Shown: positions 1 through 10,095 of the stretch, piece after piece
Layout: each line of letters starts with the position of its first letter
Position numbering within the stretch: the first letter of the stretch is position 1
From: Bradyrhizobium sp. CCH5-F6
GTDB taxonomy: Bacteria; Pseudomonadota; Alphaproteobacteria; Rhizobiales; Xanthobacteraceae
Reading direction: 5' to 3'
Assembly: GCF_001556045.1 (NCBI RefSeq)
Contig: NZ_LSIC01000190.1
Span: forward strand, 1-64,000
Length of the DNA: 64,000 nt
The notes under the pieces: model-generated
Told to the model about the DNA's origin: nothing
What the model saw: the letters and a program-made list of their open reading frames with translations, nothing else
The model's database searches: none
Program-made: the position numbers and the translations under genes

Positions 1-623
1 CGTGTGTTGGGCTTCACCTGTATGCTGCTGTGCGGTTCTTCCTGCGTGTGCATTTCGCGCAGCGGACCGCGGGTGCCGCCGGCACCCGGCCTTCCCCGCG
101 CCCTCTTGGCTCGAGAGGGTGAGCGACGAAGCAAAGCTCGGGCGAATTCAGCCGCGAGAACGCGAAGGCGCGTCTTCAGTTTGCGTGCAAAACGGAAGCT
201 GGCTCTTTGCCGAACACTCGCGCCTTGCAACTTGTCCGGGACACGAGCGGCAGATTGGCAGCCAATGGCGAAGCGACTCAGCCGCATGGTGCGCCGTTCT
301 CGCTGCCAAAATGAGCGCACTGCGTCCGTCGCAAATCTGAAGCTGCCCGATGGCCTCCCAATGGAGGTATCGAAGTAGCTTCATTCGTGTCTTCCACGCC
401 ACGATTGTTGTGTCTCCGCAACACTCCCGCCGGATTTAACCCTTCGTCGCTGGCGGTTCGCATCGCCGCCGCTTTTTGGCCACACCCGAACATGAATAAA
501 ATCGCTCTAATGTTCTAAGGGAAGCGGCGGTCTTCGAAGGCGACGAGAAAATCCCAAGGTCGATTCAAATCTTGGCTCTGATTTTTCGGGTCTGAAAGGG
601 TTGGCCGGGGGAAACTGGTTGCG
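1..623. other. Non-coding region upstream of ilvD, with dispersed repeat at its left end
   Basis: No convincing gene is present; the overlapping frames open here look like random high-GC reading frames. Bases about 1-180 match, in the opposite orientation, a segment near 41930-42115: blocks such as ggcttcacctgta, gcgcagcggaccgcgggtgc and aaagctcgggc recur in the same order. This is a diverged dispersed repeat cut by the window edge. From about 400 to 620 there is AT-richer DNA that presumably holds the ilvD promoter. I found no clear terminator and no clear -35/-10 pair. Confidence 0.6.
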
Positions 624-2345
624 ATGGCCGCAAAGATTGACAAGCAGAGGCTGCCGAGCCGTCACGTGACGGAAGGTCCTGCGCGCGCGCCCCATCGCTC
701 CTATTTCTATGCCATGGGTCTGACCACCGATCAGATCCACCAGCCCTTCGTCGGCGTCGCCTCGTGCTGGAATGAAGCCGCTCCCTGCAACATCGCACTG
801 ATGCGCCAGGCCCAGGCCGTGAAGAAGGGCGTTGCGTCGGCCGGCGGCACCCCCCGTGAATTTTGCACCATCACCGTCACCGACGGCATCGCCATGGGCC
901 ATGACGGCATGCGCTCGTCGCTGCCGTCGCGCGAATGCATCGCCGACTCGGTCGAGCTGACCGTGCGCGGCCACGCCTATGACGCGCTCGTCGGCCTGGC
1001 CGGCTGCGACAAATCGCTGCCGGGAATGATGATGGCGATGGTGCGCCTCAACGTACCCTCGATCTTCATCTATGGCGGCTCGATCCTGCCGGGGAATTTC
1101 CGCGGGCAGCAGGTCACCGTGCAGGACATGTTCGAGGCGGTCGGCAAGCACTCGGTCGGCGCGATGTCGGACGAGGATCTCGACGAGATCGAGCGCGTGG
1201 CTTGCCCGTCGGCGGGTGCCTGCGGTGCGCAGTTCACCGCCAACACCATGGCGACCGTCTCCGAGGCGATTGGCCTCGCGTTGCCTTACTCGGCCGGTGC
1301 CCCGGCACCCTACGAGATCCGCGATGCCTTCTGCATGACTGCGGGCGAGAAGGTGATGGACCTGATCGCCCAGAACATCCGGCCGCGTGACATCGTCACC
1401 CGCAAGGCGCTGGAGAATGCGGCTGCCGTGGTCGCGGCGTCCGGCGGCTCGACCAATGCTGCGCTGCACCTACCGGCGATCGCGCACGAGGTCGGAATCA
1501 AGTTCGACCTGTTCGACGTCGCCGAAATCTTCAAAAAGACACCTTATGTCGCGGATTTGAAGCCAGGCGGCCGTTATGTCGCCAAAGACATGTTTGAAGT
1601 AGGTGGCATACCGCTTCTGATGAAGACGCTGCTCGACAACGGCTTCCTGCACGGTGATTGCCTTACCGTCACGGGCCGCACGATCGCCGAAAACCTCAAA
1701 AGCGTGAAGTGGAATCCGCACCAGGACGTGGTGCACCCGGCAGACAAACCCATCACCGTCACGGGCGGTGTGGTCGGTCTGAAGGGCAATTTGGCGCCAG
1801 AAGGTGCGATCGTGAAAGTCGCGGGAATGTCTAACCTCAGGTTCACCGGTCCGGCCAGGTGCTTCGACCGTGAGGAGGATGCTTTCGAGGCGGTCCAGAA
1901 CCGCACCTACCGCGAAGGCGAAGTCATCGTGATCCGCTACGAGGGCCCCAAGGGCGGCCCCGGCATGCGGGAAATGCTCCAGACCACAGCGGCGCTGACC
2001 GGCCAGGGCATGGGCGGCAAGATCGCGCTCATCACCGACGGACGCTTCTCCGGCGCCACCCGCGGCTTCTGCATCGGCCATGTCGGGCCGGAGGCCGCCA
2101 TCGGCGGCCCGATCGGGCTGCTCGAGGACGGCGACATCATCGAGATCGACGCGGTCGCCGGTACCCTTAACGTAAAATTGAGCGACGCCGAGCTCGCCCA
2201 GCGCAAAACCAAATGGAGCGCGCGCGCGACTAACCATACGTCGGGTGCGCTCTGGAAATATGCTCAGCAGGTTGGACCAGCGGTCGGTGGGGCAGTGACC
2301 CATCCGGGCGGCGCGCACGAGAAACAGTGCTATGCGGACATCTAG
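624..2345 (+). CDS. ilvD: Dihydroxy-acid dehydratase
   Basis: This is the 573-residue enzyme that dehydrates 2,3-dihydroxy-isovalerate and -methylvalerate in valine, isoleucine and leucine synthesis. It is a cytoplasmic Fe-S enzyme of the IlvD/Edd family. Three cysteines in the expected cluster-ligand contexts are visible: Cys55 in NEAAPCN, Cys128 in GCDKSLPG and Cys200 in PSAGACGAQFTANTM. The C-terminal half carries the conserved ITDGRFSGATRG motif. The length matches the shorter alphaproteobacterial type. The stop codon overlaps the start of the next gene by 14 bases, suggesting cotranscription. Sugar-acid dehydratases share the fold, but these motifs fit IlvD best. Confidence 0.95.
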   Translation: MAAKIDKQRLPSRHVTEGPARAPHRSYFYAMGLTTDQIHQPFVGVASCWNEAAPCNIALMRQAQAVKKGVASAGGTPREFCTITVTDGIAMGHDGMRSSLPSRECIADSVELTVRGHAYDALVGLAGCDKSLPGMMMAMVRLNVPSIFIYGGSILPGNFRGQQVTVQDMFEAVGKHSVGAMSDEDLDEIERVACPSAGACGAQFTANTMATVSEAIGLALPYSAGAPAPYEIRDAFCMTAGEKVMDLIAQNIRPRDIVTRKALENAAAVVAASGGSTNAALHLPAIAHEVGIKFDLFDVAEIFKKTPYVADLKPGGRYVAKDMFEVGGIPLLMKTLLDNGFLHGDCLTVTGRTIAENLKSVKWNPHQDVVHPADKPITVTGGVVGLKGNLAPEGAIVKVAGMSNLRFTGPARCFDREEDAFEAVQNRTYREGEVIVIRYEGPKGGPGMREMLQTTAALTGQGMGGKIALITDGRFSGATRGFCIGHVGPEAAIGGPIGLLEDGDIIEIDAVAGTLNVKLSDAELAQRKTKWSARATNHTSGALWKYAQQVGPAVGGAVTHPGGAHEKQCYADI

Positions 2346-3159
2346 GCGTGTCATGGTTGCGTTTGTGTTCGGGGCAGCTGCGCTGGCCGCGCCGGCGTTC
2401 GCCTTCGACGGCGCACCGGTCAATCCGAAGGATGCGACCATCCCGGTCGTGACCACCTTGCCGGGGGCGGCTGGCGCGGTACGCGGCAAGGTTCCGCCCG
2501 CGGTCGCGACCCAGGAAACTTCGCTCAGTGCCCTGCAATACGCGGCCGAGGGCGGTCATCCCATCGCTCAGTGGAAGCTCGGCCGCATGTACGCCAATGG
2601 CGACGGCGTGGCCCAGGACGATTTGCGCGCCTTCGAATATTTCAGCCGGATCGCCAATGCGCATGCCGAGGACAGCCCGTCGGCGCCGCAGGCGCAGATC
2701 GTGGCCAACGCCTTTGTCGCGCTCGGCCGTTACTATCTGAGCGGCATCCCGAATTCGAAGATCAAGTCGGATCCCGACCGGGCGCGGGAGATGTTCTCCT
2801 ATGCCGCGTCATATTTCGGCAACGCCGATGCGCAGTACGATCTCGCCCGGCTGTACCTGAAGACGCCGGACGCATCGCGCGAGGACTTCCGCTATGGCGC
2901 GCGCTGGCTCGGCCTTGCCGCGCAAAAGGGACAGCACCAGGCCCAGGCACTGCTCGGCCAGATGCTGTTCAACGGCGACCGCCTGCCGCGGCAGGCCGCG
3001 CGCGGTCTGATGTGGCTGACCCTGGCCCGTGACAGCGCCGGCCCCGATGAGGTCTGGATCAAGGAAAGCTACAACCGCGCCTTCGCCAAGGCCTCGGACG
3101 ACGACCGCGCCATGTGCCTGCAAATGCTGGAGCAGTGGGTGCAGGGCCGCCGCGAATAG
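2332..3159 (+). CDS. Exported Sel1-repeat protein, ExoR-like
   Basis: This 275-residue protein has an N-terminal signal sequence (residues about 8-24, ending APAFAFDG) followed by Sel1/TPR-like repeats, e.g. ALQYAAEGGHPIAQWKLG, then repeats near residues 125-170 and 180-215. Layout and wording resemble rhizobial ExoR, the periplasmic Sel1 protein that inhibits the ExoS-ChvI sensor system controlling exopolysaccharide. The assignment to ExoR is inference from remembered family features. The ATG lies inside the last codons of ilvD, and Met8 at 2353 is an alternative start; neither has a strong ribosome site. Confidence 0.75.
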   Translation: MRTSRRVMVAFVFGAAALAAPAFAFDGAPVNPKDATIPVVTTLPGAAGAVRGKVPPAVATQETSLSALQYAAEGGHPIAQWKLGRMYANGDGVAQDDLRAFEYFSRIANAHAEDSPSAPQAQIVANAFVALGRYYLSGIPNSKIKSDPDRAREMFSYAASYFGNADAQYDLARLYLKTPDASREDFRYGARWLGLAAQKGQHQAQALLGQMLFNGDRLPRQAARGLMWLTLARDSAGPDEVWIKESYNRAFAKASDDDRAMCLQMLEQWVQGRRE

Positions 3160-3177
3160 GCCGCAAAGGCGGCGGCC

Positions 3178-3975
3178 TCACGCCGCCTCGAGATCGAGAT
3201 CCGCCCATACCGGCACGTGGTCCGACGGCTTCTCCCAGCCGCGCACATAGCTGTCGATCCCGACATTGGCGAGCCGGTCGCTGGCCTGTGGCGACAGCAG
3301 CAGATGGTCGATGCGCAGGCCCTGGTTCTTCTGCCAGGCTCCGGCCTGGTAGTCCCAGAAGGTGTAGAGCCCGGGCTCGTCGGTGACGGCCCGCAGGGCG
3401 TCGGTCAGGCCGAGGCCGAGCAGGGACTGGAAGCTCTCGCGCGTCTCGGTCTTGAACAGGGCGTCCTCGGTCCAGGCGGCGGGATTGTGGACGTCGCGGG
3501 CATGCGGGATGACATTGAAGTCGCCTGCGAGGATGAGTGGGACCTCTTCCTTGAGACGCTCCTTCGAATACTCAAGAAGCCGCGACATCCATTTGAGCTT
3601 GTAGGGATATTTGTCCGTCCCGACCGGATTGCCGTTGGGCAAATAGAGGCAGGCAATGCGCAGCACCCCGCGCTTGAGCGTCACCACGCCTTCGAGGAAG
3701 CGGGCATGCGCATCCTCGTCGTCGCCGGCGAGCCCGGACTTGGTCTCGTCGAAGCGGAATTTGGAGAGCAGGGCAACGCCGTTGAACGTCTTCTGCCCAT
3801 GCGTCACCACGTTGTACCCGAGCGCCTCGATCTCCAGCCGCGGGAAGGCCTCATCGACGCATTTGATCTCCTGGAGGCAGACGATGTCTGGCTGGCACTC
3901 TCTCAGCCAGGTCAGGAGGAGATCGATCCGCTGCCGGACCGAGTTCACGTTCCAGGTGGCAACTCTGATGGGCAT
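3178..3975 (-). CDS. xthA: Exodeoxyribonuclease III
   Basis: This is a 265-residue AP endonuclease / 3'-5' exonuclease of the EEP fold, used in base-excision repair. The catalytic motifs are all present: ATWNVNSVRQR at the N-terminus, CLQEIK with the metal-binding Glu, GDFNVIPHARDVHN in the middle, and RIDHLLLS plus the terminal SDHVPVWADL catalytic His. The full family length is intact. It is convergent with the Sel1 gene (18-base gap) and divergent from the histidine kinase gene downstream on the plus strand. Confidence 0.95.
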   Translation of the reverse strand: MPIRVATWNVNSVRQRIDLLLTWLRECQPDIVCLQEIKCVDEAFPRLEIEALGYNVVTHGQKTFNGVALLSKFRFDETKSGLAGDDEDAHARFLEGVVTLKRGVLRIACLYLPNGNPVGTDKYPYKLKWMSRLLEYSKERLKEEVPLILAGDFNVIPHARDVHNPAAWTEDALFKTETRESFQSLLGLGLTDALRAVTDEPGLYTFWDYQAGAWQKNQGLRIDHLLLSPQASDRLANVGIDSYVRGWEKPSDHVPVWADLDLEAA

Positions 3976-4108
3976 TGGGGAGGGCTCCAGGCGGGGCCAC
4001 CCTTAGAACAAAATGCAAACGCGCCCGTCAAGGCGGCCGCAAAATCTCCCACAAAATTAACCCGGTCTAAGCAGGCGGCGGGCCATTGATCGTCAAAAGG
4101 TTTCTCGG

Positions 4109-6382
4109 ATGGGATGGCCGGACAAATCCATGAAGCGAACTGAGCCGCGCGACGGGCTGATCGGCGCGTTCCTGTACTGGCTCGGCGGCTTCGAGATCGA
4201 GGACGGCCTGATCGCCGATCTCAGCGATCGCGAGATCCGCCGCATCCGCGCCAAGCAGATCGACGCGGTGACGCGGCTGATCCCGGTGACGATGGCGGTC
4301 ACCATGCTCAACGTCGCCATCGTGCTGATCCTGTTCTGGGGCAGGGGCTGGAACGACTTCCTCGCGATCTGGGGCCTGACGCTCGGCGCTACCGCCTCGC
4401 TCGCGGTGCGTTCGTGGCGGCGGTCGCTTTTCCTCGCCGCGATCTGGGGCATGCTGCCGCTGGCGCTGTTCAGCCGGATCGAGCCGACCAGCCAGCTCAT
4501 CCTGGCCTGCCTGATGGTCGGCATGATGTCGGGCGGCGCGTTCACGCTCTCGACCTTCCCGCGCGCCGGCCTCGTCTATCTCGCCACCATGACGACCGCC
4601 TGCGCCGGCGCGCTGCTCTTGTGCGGCACCGGGCCGTATCTGGTGACCTCGGTGTTCCTGCTGCTGTTCGCATTCTTCATGGCGCGCAACATCGTCTCGC
4701 AAGGCAATCTGTTCCTCGGCAATCTCAAGGCCCAGCTCGAGCTCGAGCGCCAGACCGAGATCATCTCGCTGCTGCTGAAGGAGTTTCAGGAGAACGCCAG
4801 CGACTGGCTGTGGCGGACTGATGCCGAAGGCCATCTGGTCGAGGTGCCCGAGCGCTTCGCTGCGGTCGCGCAGTTGCCGCTTCCGCTGCTCAAGGGATCG
4901 CATTTCGCCGACGTGCTCGACATGCTCTGCCCAGAGGACAAGACCGCGGCCTACAACATCGTCGGACTGATGGAGCAGGCCGAGCCGCTGCACGAGATGA
5001 ATCTCAAGGTCGTCGCGGGCGGCGAGGCGCGGCTGTGGTCGCTGACGGCGAAGCCGGCCTACGATCGCGAAGGCCATTTCCTCGGCTATCGCGGCTTCGG
5101 GCGCGATGTCACCGAGCGCTGGCGCGCGGAAAAGGCCGAGGCGGAGAGCCGTGCCAAGTCGGACTTCCTGGCGGTGATGAGTCACGAGATCCGGACGCCC
5201 ATGAACGGCGTGCTCGGACTCGCCAGCATGCTGCTCGAAACCAGGCTTGATCCGGAGCAACGCGAAGCCGTCACCACGATCCGCGAGTCCGGCGACAACC
5301 TCCAGCGAATCCTCAACGACATTCTCGACCTGTCAAAGCTCGAGGCCGGGCGCTTTACCTTCGAGGCGATCGACTTCGCCCCGCAGACGCTGGTCGAGGC
5401 CGTCGCGACCGTCGTCCGCGCGAGCGCCAAGAGCAAGGGGCTCACGGTCAAGGTCGAGCTCGATCCGACCCTGCCGCCGACCTTGCGCGGCGACGTCGCG
5501 CGCATCCGCCAAGTGCTGCTCAACCTCGCGTCCAATGCGGTGAAGTTCACCGACGAAGGCGAGGTGACGATATCAGCCACCTGCCAGGCACGCCGCGACC
5601 TGCTCGCGACCGTCGAATGGAAGGTGACCGACAGCGGCATCGGGATCGCCCCGGAAAAGCTCGGCCATCTCTTCAGCGACTTCGCCCAGGCCGATGCCTC
5701 GATCAGCCGCCGCTTCGGCGGCACTGGCCTCGGCCTTGCGATCAGCAGGCGCATCATCGAGCAGATGGGCGGCACCATCGGCGTCACTTCGACGCCGGGC
5801 GAGGGCTCGACCTTCCGCTTCACGCTGGTGCTGCCCTGGAGCCAGGCGCAGGCGTCCGATCAGGCGGCCGGGCGCGATGAGGCAGAGGAGCTGAAAGCTC
5901 GTATCGCCGACCGCGATCGGCCGCTGAAGGTGCTGGTCGCAGAGGACGATGCCGTCAACCGTATGGTCGTGAGCAAGATGCTGGGGGCCTTTGAAGTCGA
6001 GCTGCGCGTCGTCACCGACGGCGTCGAGGCCGTCGCGGCCGCCTTGGAGGGCGATTACGATGTCGTGCTGATGGACGTGCGCATGCCCGGCATGGACGGC
6101 CTTGCCGCGACCCGCGCGATCCGCGCGCAAGGCGGGCGCTTCGAAGCCTTGCCGATCGTTGCGCTGACCGCCAACGCCTTCCCCGAGGACGTCAGGACCT
6201 GCCGCGAAGCGGGCATGTCGGATTTTCTGGCGAAGCCGCTGCGCAAGCCGGCGCTGGTCGCAGCCTTGCTGCGCGCGCTGGACGGCGGCGGCTTGGCGTC
6301 GGAGGACGCGCCGCTTCAGCCGGAGCTGATGCCGGCCGATGTGGAGTGGACGGACGAAGAGAGGCAGATCACCGGCGCCTAA
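4109..6382 (+). CDS. Membrane hybrid sensor histidine kinase (PAS-HisKA-HATPase-REC)
   Basis: This 757-residue hybrid kinase has about six transmembrane segments at residues 55-215, a PAS-like domain (about 225-345), and a HisKA dimerization box with phospho-acceptor His359 in [12 protein letters not shown] HATPase domain follows (N-box [12 protein letters not shown]-boxes DSGIGI and GGTGLGL), then a C-terminal receiver domain with acceptor Asp656 in [12 protein letters not shown]. No separate output domain or cognate regulator gene lies beside it, so the signal and target are unknown. The second ATG at 4130 is an equally plausible start. A palindromic repeat follows directly. Confidence 0.9.
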   Translation: MGWPDKSMKRTEPRDGLIGAFLYWLGGFEIEDGLIADLSDREIRRIRAKQIDAVTRLIPVTMAVTMLNVAIVLILFWGRGWNDFLAIWGLTLGATASLAVRSWRRSLFLAAIWGMLPLALFSRIEPTSQLILACLMVGMMSGGAFTLSTFPRAGLVYLATMTTACAGALLLCGTGPYLVTSVFLLLFAFFMARNIVSQGNLFLGNLKAQLELERQTEIISLLLKEFQENASDWLWRTDAEGHLVEVPERFAAVAQLPLPLLKGSHFADVLDMLCPEDKTAAYNIVGLMEQAEPLHEMNLKVVAGGEARLWSLTAKPAYDREGHFLGYRGFGRDVTERWRAEKAEAESRAKSDFLAVMSHEIRTPMNGVLGLASMLLETRLDPEQREAVTTIRESGDNLQRILNDILDLSKLEAGRFTFEAIDFAPQTLVEAVATVVRASAKSKGLTVKVELDPTLPPTLRGDVARIRQVLLNLASNAVKFTDEGEVTISATCQARRDLLATVEWKVTDSGIGIAPEKLGHLFSDFAQADASISRRFGGTGLGLAISRRIIEQMGGTIGVTSTPGEGSTFRFTLVLPWSQAQASDQAAGRDEAEELKARIADRDRPLKVLVAEDDAVNRMVVSKMLGAFEVELRVVTDGVEAVAAALEGDYDVVLMDVRMPGMDGLAATRAIRAQGGRFEALPIVALTANAFPEDVRTCREAGMSDFLAKPLRKPALVAALLRALDGGGLASEDAPLQPELMPADVEWTDEERQITGA

Positions 6383-6430
6383 AGCATGACCCGGAAAAGT
6401 GCGCAGCGGTTTTCCGAGAAGATCATGCTT
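6382..6430. repeat. Palindromic intergenic repeat after the histidine kinase
   Basis: An inverted repeat AAGCATGA...TCATGCTT encloses a second inverted block (ggaaaa / ttttcc). This arrangement is a common Bradyrhizobium/Nitrobacter intergenic repeat. It lies between two convergent genes, so it could act as a two-way terminator. Confidence 0.75.
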
Positions 6431-6441
6431 AAACAACAACC

Positions 6442-6482
6442 TAAAGCGCGATGACGTTTCATCCTAATCGCATCGCGCTTTA
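6442..6482. repeat. Perfect 12-bp inverted repeat, possible bidirectional terminator
   Basis: TAAAGCGCGATG at 6442-6453 is exactly complementary to CATCGCGCTTTA at 6471-6482, with a 17-base loop. It sits 10 bases from the end of erpA in the convergent gap with the histidine kinase gene, so a transcription-ending role is plausible. Confidence 0.7.
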
Positions 6483-6492
6483 GCCGGTCGGA

Positions 6493-6822
6493 TCAGATCG
6501 AGAAGCTGGTCCCGCAGCCGCAGGACGCCGTCGCGTTGGGATTGTTGACGCGAAACGATGCGCCGATCAGGTCGTCCACGAAATCGACCTGTGAGCCCGC
6601 GAGGAAGGGCTGCGAGGCAGAGTCGACCAGCACCACGGCGTTGTCCTGCTCGATCACGAGATCGTCGTCGGTCCTGGCACGGTCGATGTCGAACTTGTAC
6701 TGGAAGCCGGAGCAGCCGCCGCCCTCGACGGAGATGCGCAGCATCGCGCCAGAGCCTTCGCCCTTGAGGATCTCCCCAATCCGGCGTGCGGCCCGGTCAC
6801 TGATGGTCACGGCAGTCGTCAT
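6493..6822 (-). CDS. erpA: Iron-sulfur cluster insertion protein, ErpA/IscA type
   Basis: This 109-residue A-type carrier delivers Fe-S clusters to apo-proteins. The three cluster-binding cysteines are present: Cys37 in EGGGCSGFQY, and Cys101 and Cys103 in the C-terminal CGCGTSFSI. Length and spacing are standard. It is divergent from dgt (124-base gap) and convergent with the histidine kinase. It could equally be named IscA/SufA-like, since the subfamilies are hard to separate by eye. Confidence 0.92.
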   Translation of the reverse strand: MTTAVTISDRAARRIGEILKGEGSGAMLRISVEGGGCSGFQYKFDIDRARTDDDLVIEQDNAVVLVDSASQPFLAGSQVDFVDDLIGASFRVNNPNATASCGCGTSFSI

Positions 6823-6946
6823 CGTTCGTCTCCGATAGTCCCCGCGGTCATATCAAGTTCATTTGCCCAATTCATTTGGTATCCCGCGCCCGACATAGTT
6901 AAGTGCGAGGATACGCAGAATCAAATGGATAGGGACTAAATTCGCC

Positions 6947-8155
6947 GTGTCCGTCGGAATGGCAGCCCCCCGCGCGCCCTATGCCTGCGATCCCGATCGC
7001 AGCCGTGGCCGGCTGGTCGCCGAACCCCCGAGCCGGACCCGCAGCCCGTTCCGGCGGGATTGCGACCGTGTGATCCATTCCACCGCCTTCCGCCGCCTGA
7101 AGTACAAGACCCAGGTGTTCGTGTTCCATGAGGGCGACCACTACCGCACCCGGCTGACCCATTCGCTGGAGGTGGCGCAGATCGCCCGGGCGCTGGCCCG
7201 GCAGCTCGGACTGGACGAGGATCTCACGGAAACCCTGGCGCTCGCGCACGATCTCGGTCATCCGCCCTTCGGGCATGCCGGCGAGCGGGCGCTGGATGCC
7301 TGCCTGAAGGAATTCGGCGGCTTCGATCACAACGCCCAGACGCTTCGCGTCGTCGCCTCGCTCGAGCACCGCTATCCCGAGTTCGACGGGCTCAACCTGA
7401 CCTGGGAAGCGCTGGAGGGCATCGTCAAGCACAACGGTCCGCTGACCGACCGCAGCGGTGCGCCGGTCGGGCGCTATCGCGAGCACGGCGTGCCCGTCGG
7501 CATCGCCGACTACATCAAGACCTACGACCTCGAATTGTGGAGCTTCGCGTCGCTGGAGGCGCAGGTCGCCGCGATCGCCGACGACATCGCCTATGATGCC
7601 CATGACATCGACGACGGCCTGCGCGCGGGCCTGTTCCACCTCGACGATCTCAAGGCGATGCCGCTGACAGCGGAGATCATCGCCGAGACCTCGGCGCATT
7701 ATCCCGATCTCGAAGATGTCCGCCGCGGCGCCGAGCTGGTGCGCGAGCTGATCTCGCACCTGATCGGCGCGGTATTCGCCGAGGCGCAGAAGAACCTCGC
7801 CGCCGTCAAGCCGCAATCGGCCCAGGACGTGCGCCAGCAGAGCCGGGCGCTGATCGCGTTCCCGGCCCAAGTCGCGGAGGAAGAGGCCGCCATCAAGACG
7901 TTCCTGTACCGGCACATGTACCGCCACGAGCGGGTGATGCGGGTGATGGGAAGGGCGGAGCAGATCCTGTTCGACCTGTTCGCAAAATACCTGAAATCCC
8001 CCGGTGAGCTGCCGCCGGAATGGCTGCTGGGGGCAGAGGCGGACAATGAGGGCGACCGGGCCCGCCGGATCGGCAATTTCATTGCTGGAATGACCGACCG
8101 TTTCGCCCTGACCGAGCATCAGCGGCTCTTTGACTCGACCCCCGATTTGCGTTAG
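6947..8155 (+). CDS. dgt: Deoxyguanosinetriphosphate triphosphohydrolase-like protein
   Basis: This 402-residue HD-domain dNTP triphosphohydrolase removes triphosphate from dGTP and related dNTPs. Metal-binding motifs are visible: [15 protein letters not shown], then [15 protein letters not shown] (His) and [15 protein letters not shown] (the HD pair), with a later DDIAYDAHD. It starts at GTG; an ATG four codons downstream (6959) is an alternative. It is 9 bases upstream of argS, and this dgt-argS pairing is common in alphaproteobacteria. Confidence 0.92.
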   Translation: MSVGMAAPRAPYACDPDRSRGRLVAEPPSRTRSPFRRDCDRVIHSTAFRRLKYKTQVFVFHEGDHYRTRLTHSLEVAQIARALARQLGLDEDLTETLALAHDLGHPPFGHAGERALDACLKEFGGFDHNAQTLRVVASLEHRYPEFDGLNLTWEALEGIVKHNGPLTDRSGAPVGRYREHGVPVGIADYIKTYDLELWSFASLEAQVAAIADDIAYDAHDIDDGLRAGLFHLDDLKAMPLTAEIIAETSAHYPDLEDVRRGAELVRELISHLIGAVFAEAQKNLAAVKPQSAQDVRQQSRALIAFPAQVAEEEAAIKTFLYRHMYRHERVMRVMGRAEQILFDLFAKYLKSPGELPPEWLLGAEADNEGDRARRIGNFIAGMTDRFALTEHQRLFDSTPDLR

Positions 8156-8164
8156 GCGGCGGCC

Positions 8165-9955
8165 ATGCCCGACACAGCTCCATCCCTGCATTTGTTCGCC
8201 GATGTGCTCGCACGCGTGCACGCCGCCTGCCGAGCGCTCGCGGCGGAAGCCAACTGGCCGGAGGGCATCGATTTCTCCCGCGTGGTGGTCGAACCGCCGC
8301 GCGATGCCTCCCATGGCGACATGGCGACCAACGCTGCCATGGTGCTGGCGAAAGAAGCAAAGGCAAAGCCGCGCGATCTCGCCGAGCAGATTGCCGAACG
8401 GCTGCGCACGGATGCGCTGATTGCCAAGGTCGACGTCGCCGGTCCCGGCTTCATCAACCTGACGCTGAAGCCGGCCGCCTGGGCCGAGGCGCTGCGGACC
8501 GTGCTGCGCGAGGGGCCCGATTACGGCCGCGTCCGCGGCGGCTCCAAGGTCAATGTCGAATACGTCTCGGCCAATCCGACCGGGCCGATGCATGTCGGTC
8601 ATTGCCGCGGCGCCGTGTTCGGCGATGCGCTGGCGAGCCTGCTCCAGTTCGCCGGTCACGACGTCACGCGCGAATATTACATCAACGATGCCGGCGCCCA
8701 GGTCGACGTGCTCGCACGCTCGGCCTTCCTGAGGTATCGCGAGGCGCTCGGCCAGGACATCGGCGCGATCCCGGAAGGGCTCTATCCCGGCGACTACCTC
8801 AAGCCGGTCGGGCAGGCGCTGGCGAAGGAGCACGGCGACAAGCTCCTCGCGATGAGCGAGGCGGAATGGCTGCCGCCGGTGCGTGCCAAGGCGATCGCGA
8901 TGATGATGGACGAGATCAAGGACGATCTCGCCGCCCTCAATATCCGCCATGATGTGTTCTTCTCCGAGCGTTCGCTGATCGAGACCGGCAACAACAGGGT
9001 TGCCGAAACCATCGATTTCCTGAAGGCCAAGGGCGACATCTACGAAGGCCGCCTGCCGCCGCCGAAGGGCGCGCCGGTGGAGGATTGGGAAGACCGCGAG
9101 CAGCTGCTGTTCAAGGCGACCGCCTACGGCGACGACGTCGATCGTCCCCTGATCAAGTCGGACAATTCCTACACATATTTCGCCTCCGACATCGCCTACC
9201 ACAAGAACAAGTTCGACCGTGGCTTTGCGGAGATGATCGACGTCTGGGGCGCCGATCACGGCGGCTACATCAAGCGCATGCAGGCCGCGGTGAAGGCGAC
9301 CACGTCCGGCAAGGGCGCGCTGGACGTCAAGATCGTCCAGCTCGTGAAGTTGCTGCGCAACGGCGAGCCGGTGAAAATGTCGAAGCGGAGCGGGGACTTC
9401 GTCACCCTGCGTGAGGTGGTGGATGAAGTCGGCCAGGATGCCGTCCGCTTCATGATGCTCTACCGCAAGAACGATGCGGTGCTCGACTTCGACCTCGCCA
9501 AGGTCATGGAACAGTCGCGCGACAACCCGGTCTTCTATGTCCAATACGGCCACGCCCGCGGCCACTCGATCTTCCGCAACGCGCGGGCCGAGGTGTTCCC
9601 GGAGCTGCCTGCGAATACCGCCGAGCGCATCGCCTGGCTGAGTGAGTCGCCCGTGGAACGGCTCTCAGACCCGGTCGAGCTTGAACTTCTCAAGCGCCTC
9701 GCAATATATCCGCGCATGCTCGAAGCCGCCGCCGCGGCCCACGAGCCGCACCGAATTGCCTTTTACCTCTATGAGTTAGCGAGCGAATTTCACGCACTTT
9801 GGACGAAGGGGCGCGATTTGCCCTATTTACGCTTCATTATCAATAATGATGCAGATCTTACAAAGGCGCGGCTGGCCATGGTCCAGGGCGTCGTCTCGGT
9901 TCTGGCATCGGGCCTCGCCATCCTCGGCGTCCATGCTCCGGACGAGATGCGGTAG
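8165..9955 (+). CDS. argS: Arginine--tRNA ligase
   Basis: This 596-residue class I aminoacyl-tRNA synthetase charges tRNA-Arg. The N-terminal Arg-specific domain is followed by the HIGH-equivalent in [15 protein letters not shown] and the KMSKS-equivalent [10 protein letters not shown]. The C-terminal anticodon-binding helical domain ends HAPDEMR. Length and motifs are complete. It lies 9 bases after dgt and is probably cotranscribed with it. Confidence 0.97.
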   Translation: MPDTAPSLHLFADVLARVHAACRALAAEANWPEGIDFSRVVVEPPRDASHGDMATNAAMVLAKEAKAKPRDLAEQIAERLRTDALIAKVDVAGPGFINLTLKPAAWAEALRTVLREGPDYGRVRGGSKVNVEYVSANPTGPMHVGHCRGAVFGDALASLLQFAGHDVTREYYINDAGAQVDVLARSAFLRYREALGQDIGAIPEGLYPGDYLKPVGQALAKEHGDKLLAMSEAEWLPPVRAKAIAMMMDEIKDDLAALNIRHDVFFSERSLIETGNNRVAETIDFLKAKGDIYEGRLPPPKGAPVEDWEDREQLLFKATAYGDDVDRPLIKSDNSYTYFASDIAYHKNKFDRGFAEMIDVWGADHGGYIKRMQAAVKATTSGKGALDVKIVQLVKLLRNGEPVKMSKRSGDFVTLREVVDEVGQDAVRFMMLYRKNDAVLDFDLAKVMEQSRDNPVFYVQYGHARGHSIFRNARAEVFPELPANTAERIAWLSESPVERLSDPVELELLKRLAIYPRMLEAAAAAHEPHRIAFYLYELASEFHALWTKGRDLPYLRFIINNDADLTKARLAMVQGVVSVLASGLAILGVHAPDEMR

Positions 9956-10095
9956 TTTGGGGCGAACTACCTAAGGAGAATTCGGGGGTAACCGGCAGAA
10001 GCCGGATCGCTTAGACTTGGTTGAAAGCCTTGTGGGTCGAAAGCCGTGCCTTGGTCGAGGGGCGCGCGGCTTTCCCGAAGGGACGCATCATTACG

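Noticed and set aside
4..402. Several overlapping short ORFs at the left edge
   Set aside because: They are frames across a dispersed repeat that also appears in inverted form near 42 kb; no consistent codon pattern.
492..518. A tiny ORF (MNKIALMF) upstream of ilvD as a leader peptide
   Set aside because: Only two branched-chain residues among eight codons, and no convincing terminator/antiterminator pair follows; the hairpin near 553-575 lacks a close T-run.
6899..9565. An 888-codon open frame on the minus strand
   Set aside because: Antisense to dgt and argS, both with complete motifs; the frame has no recognizable domain and the same antisense composition.
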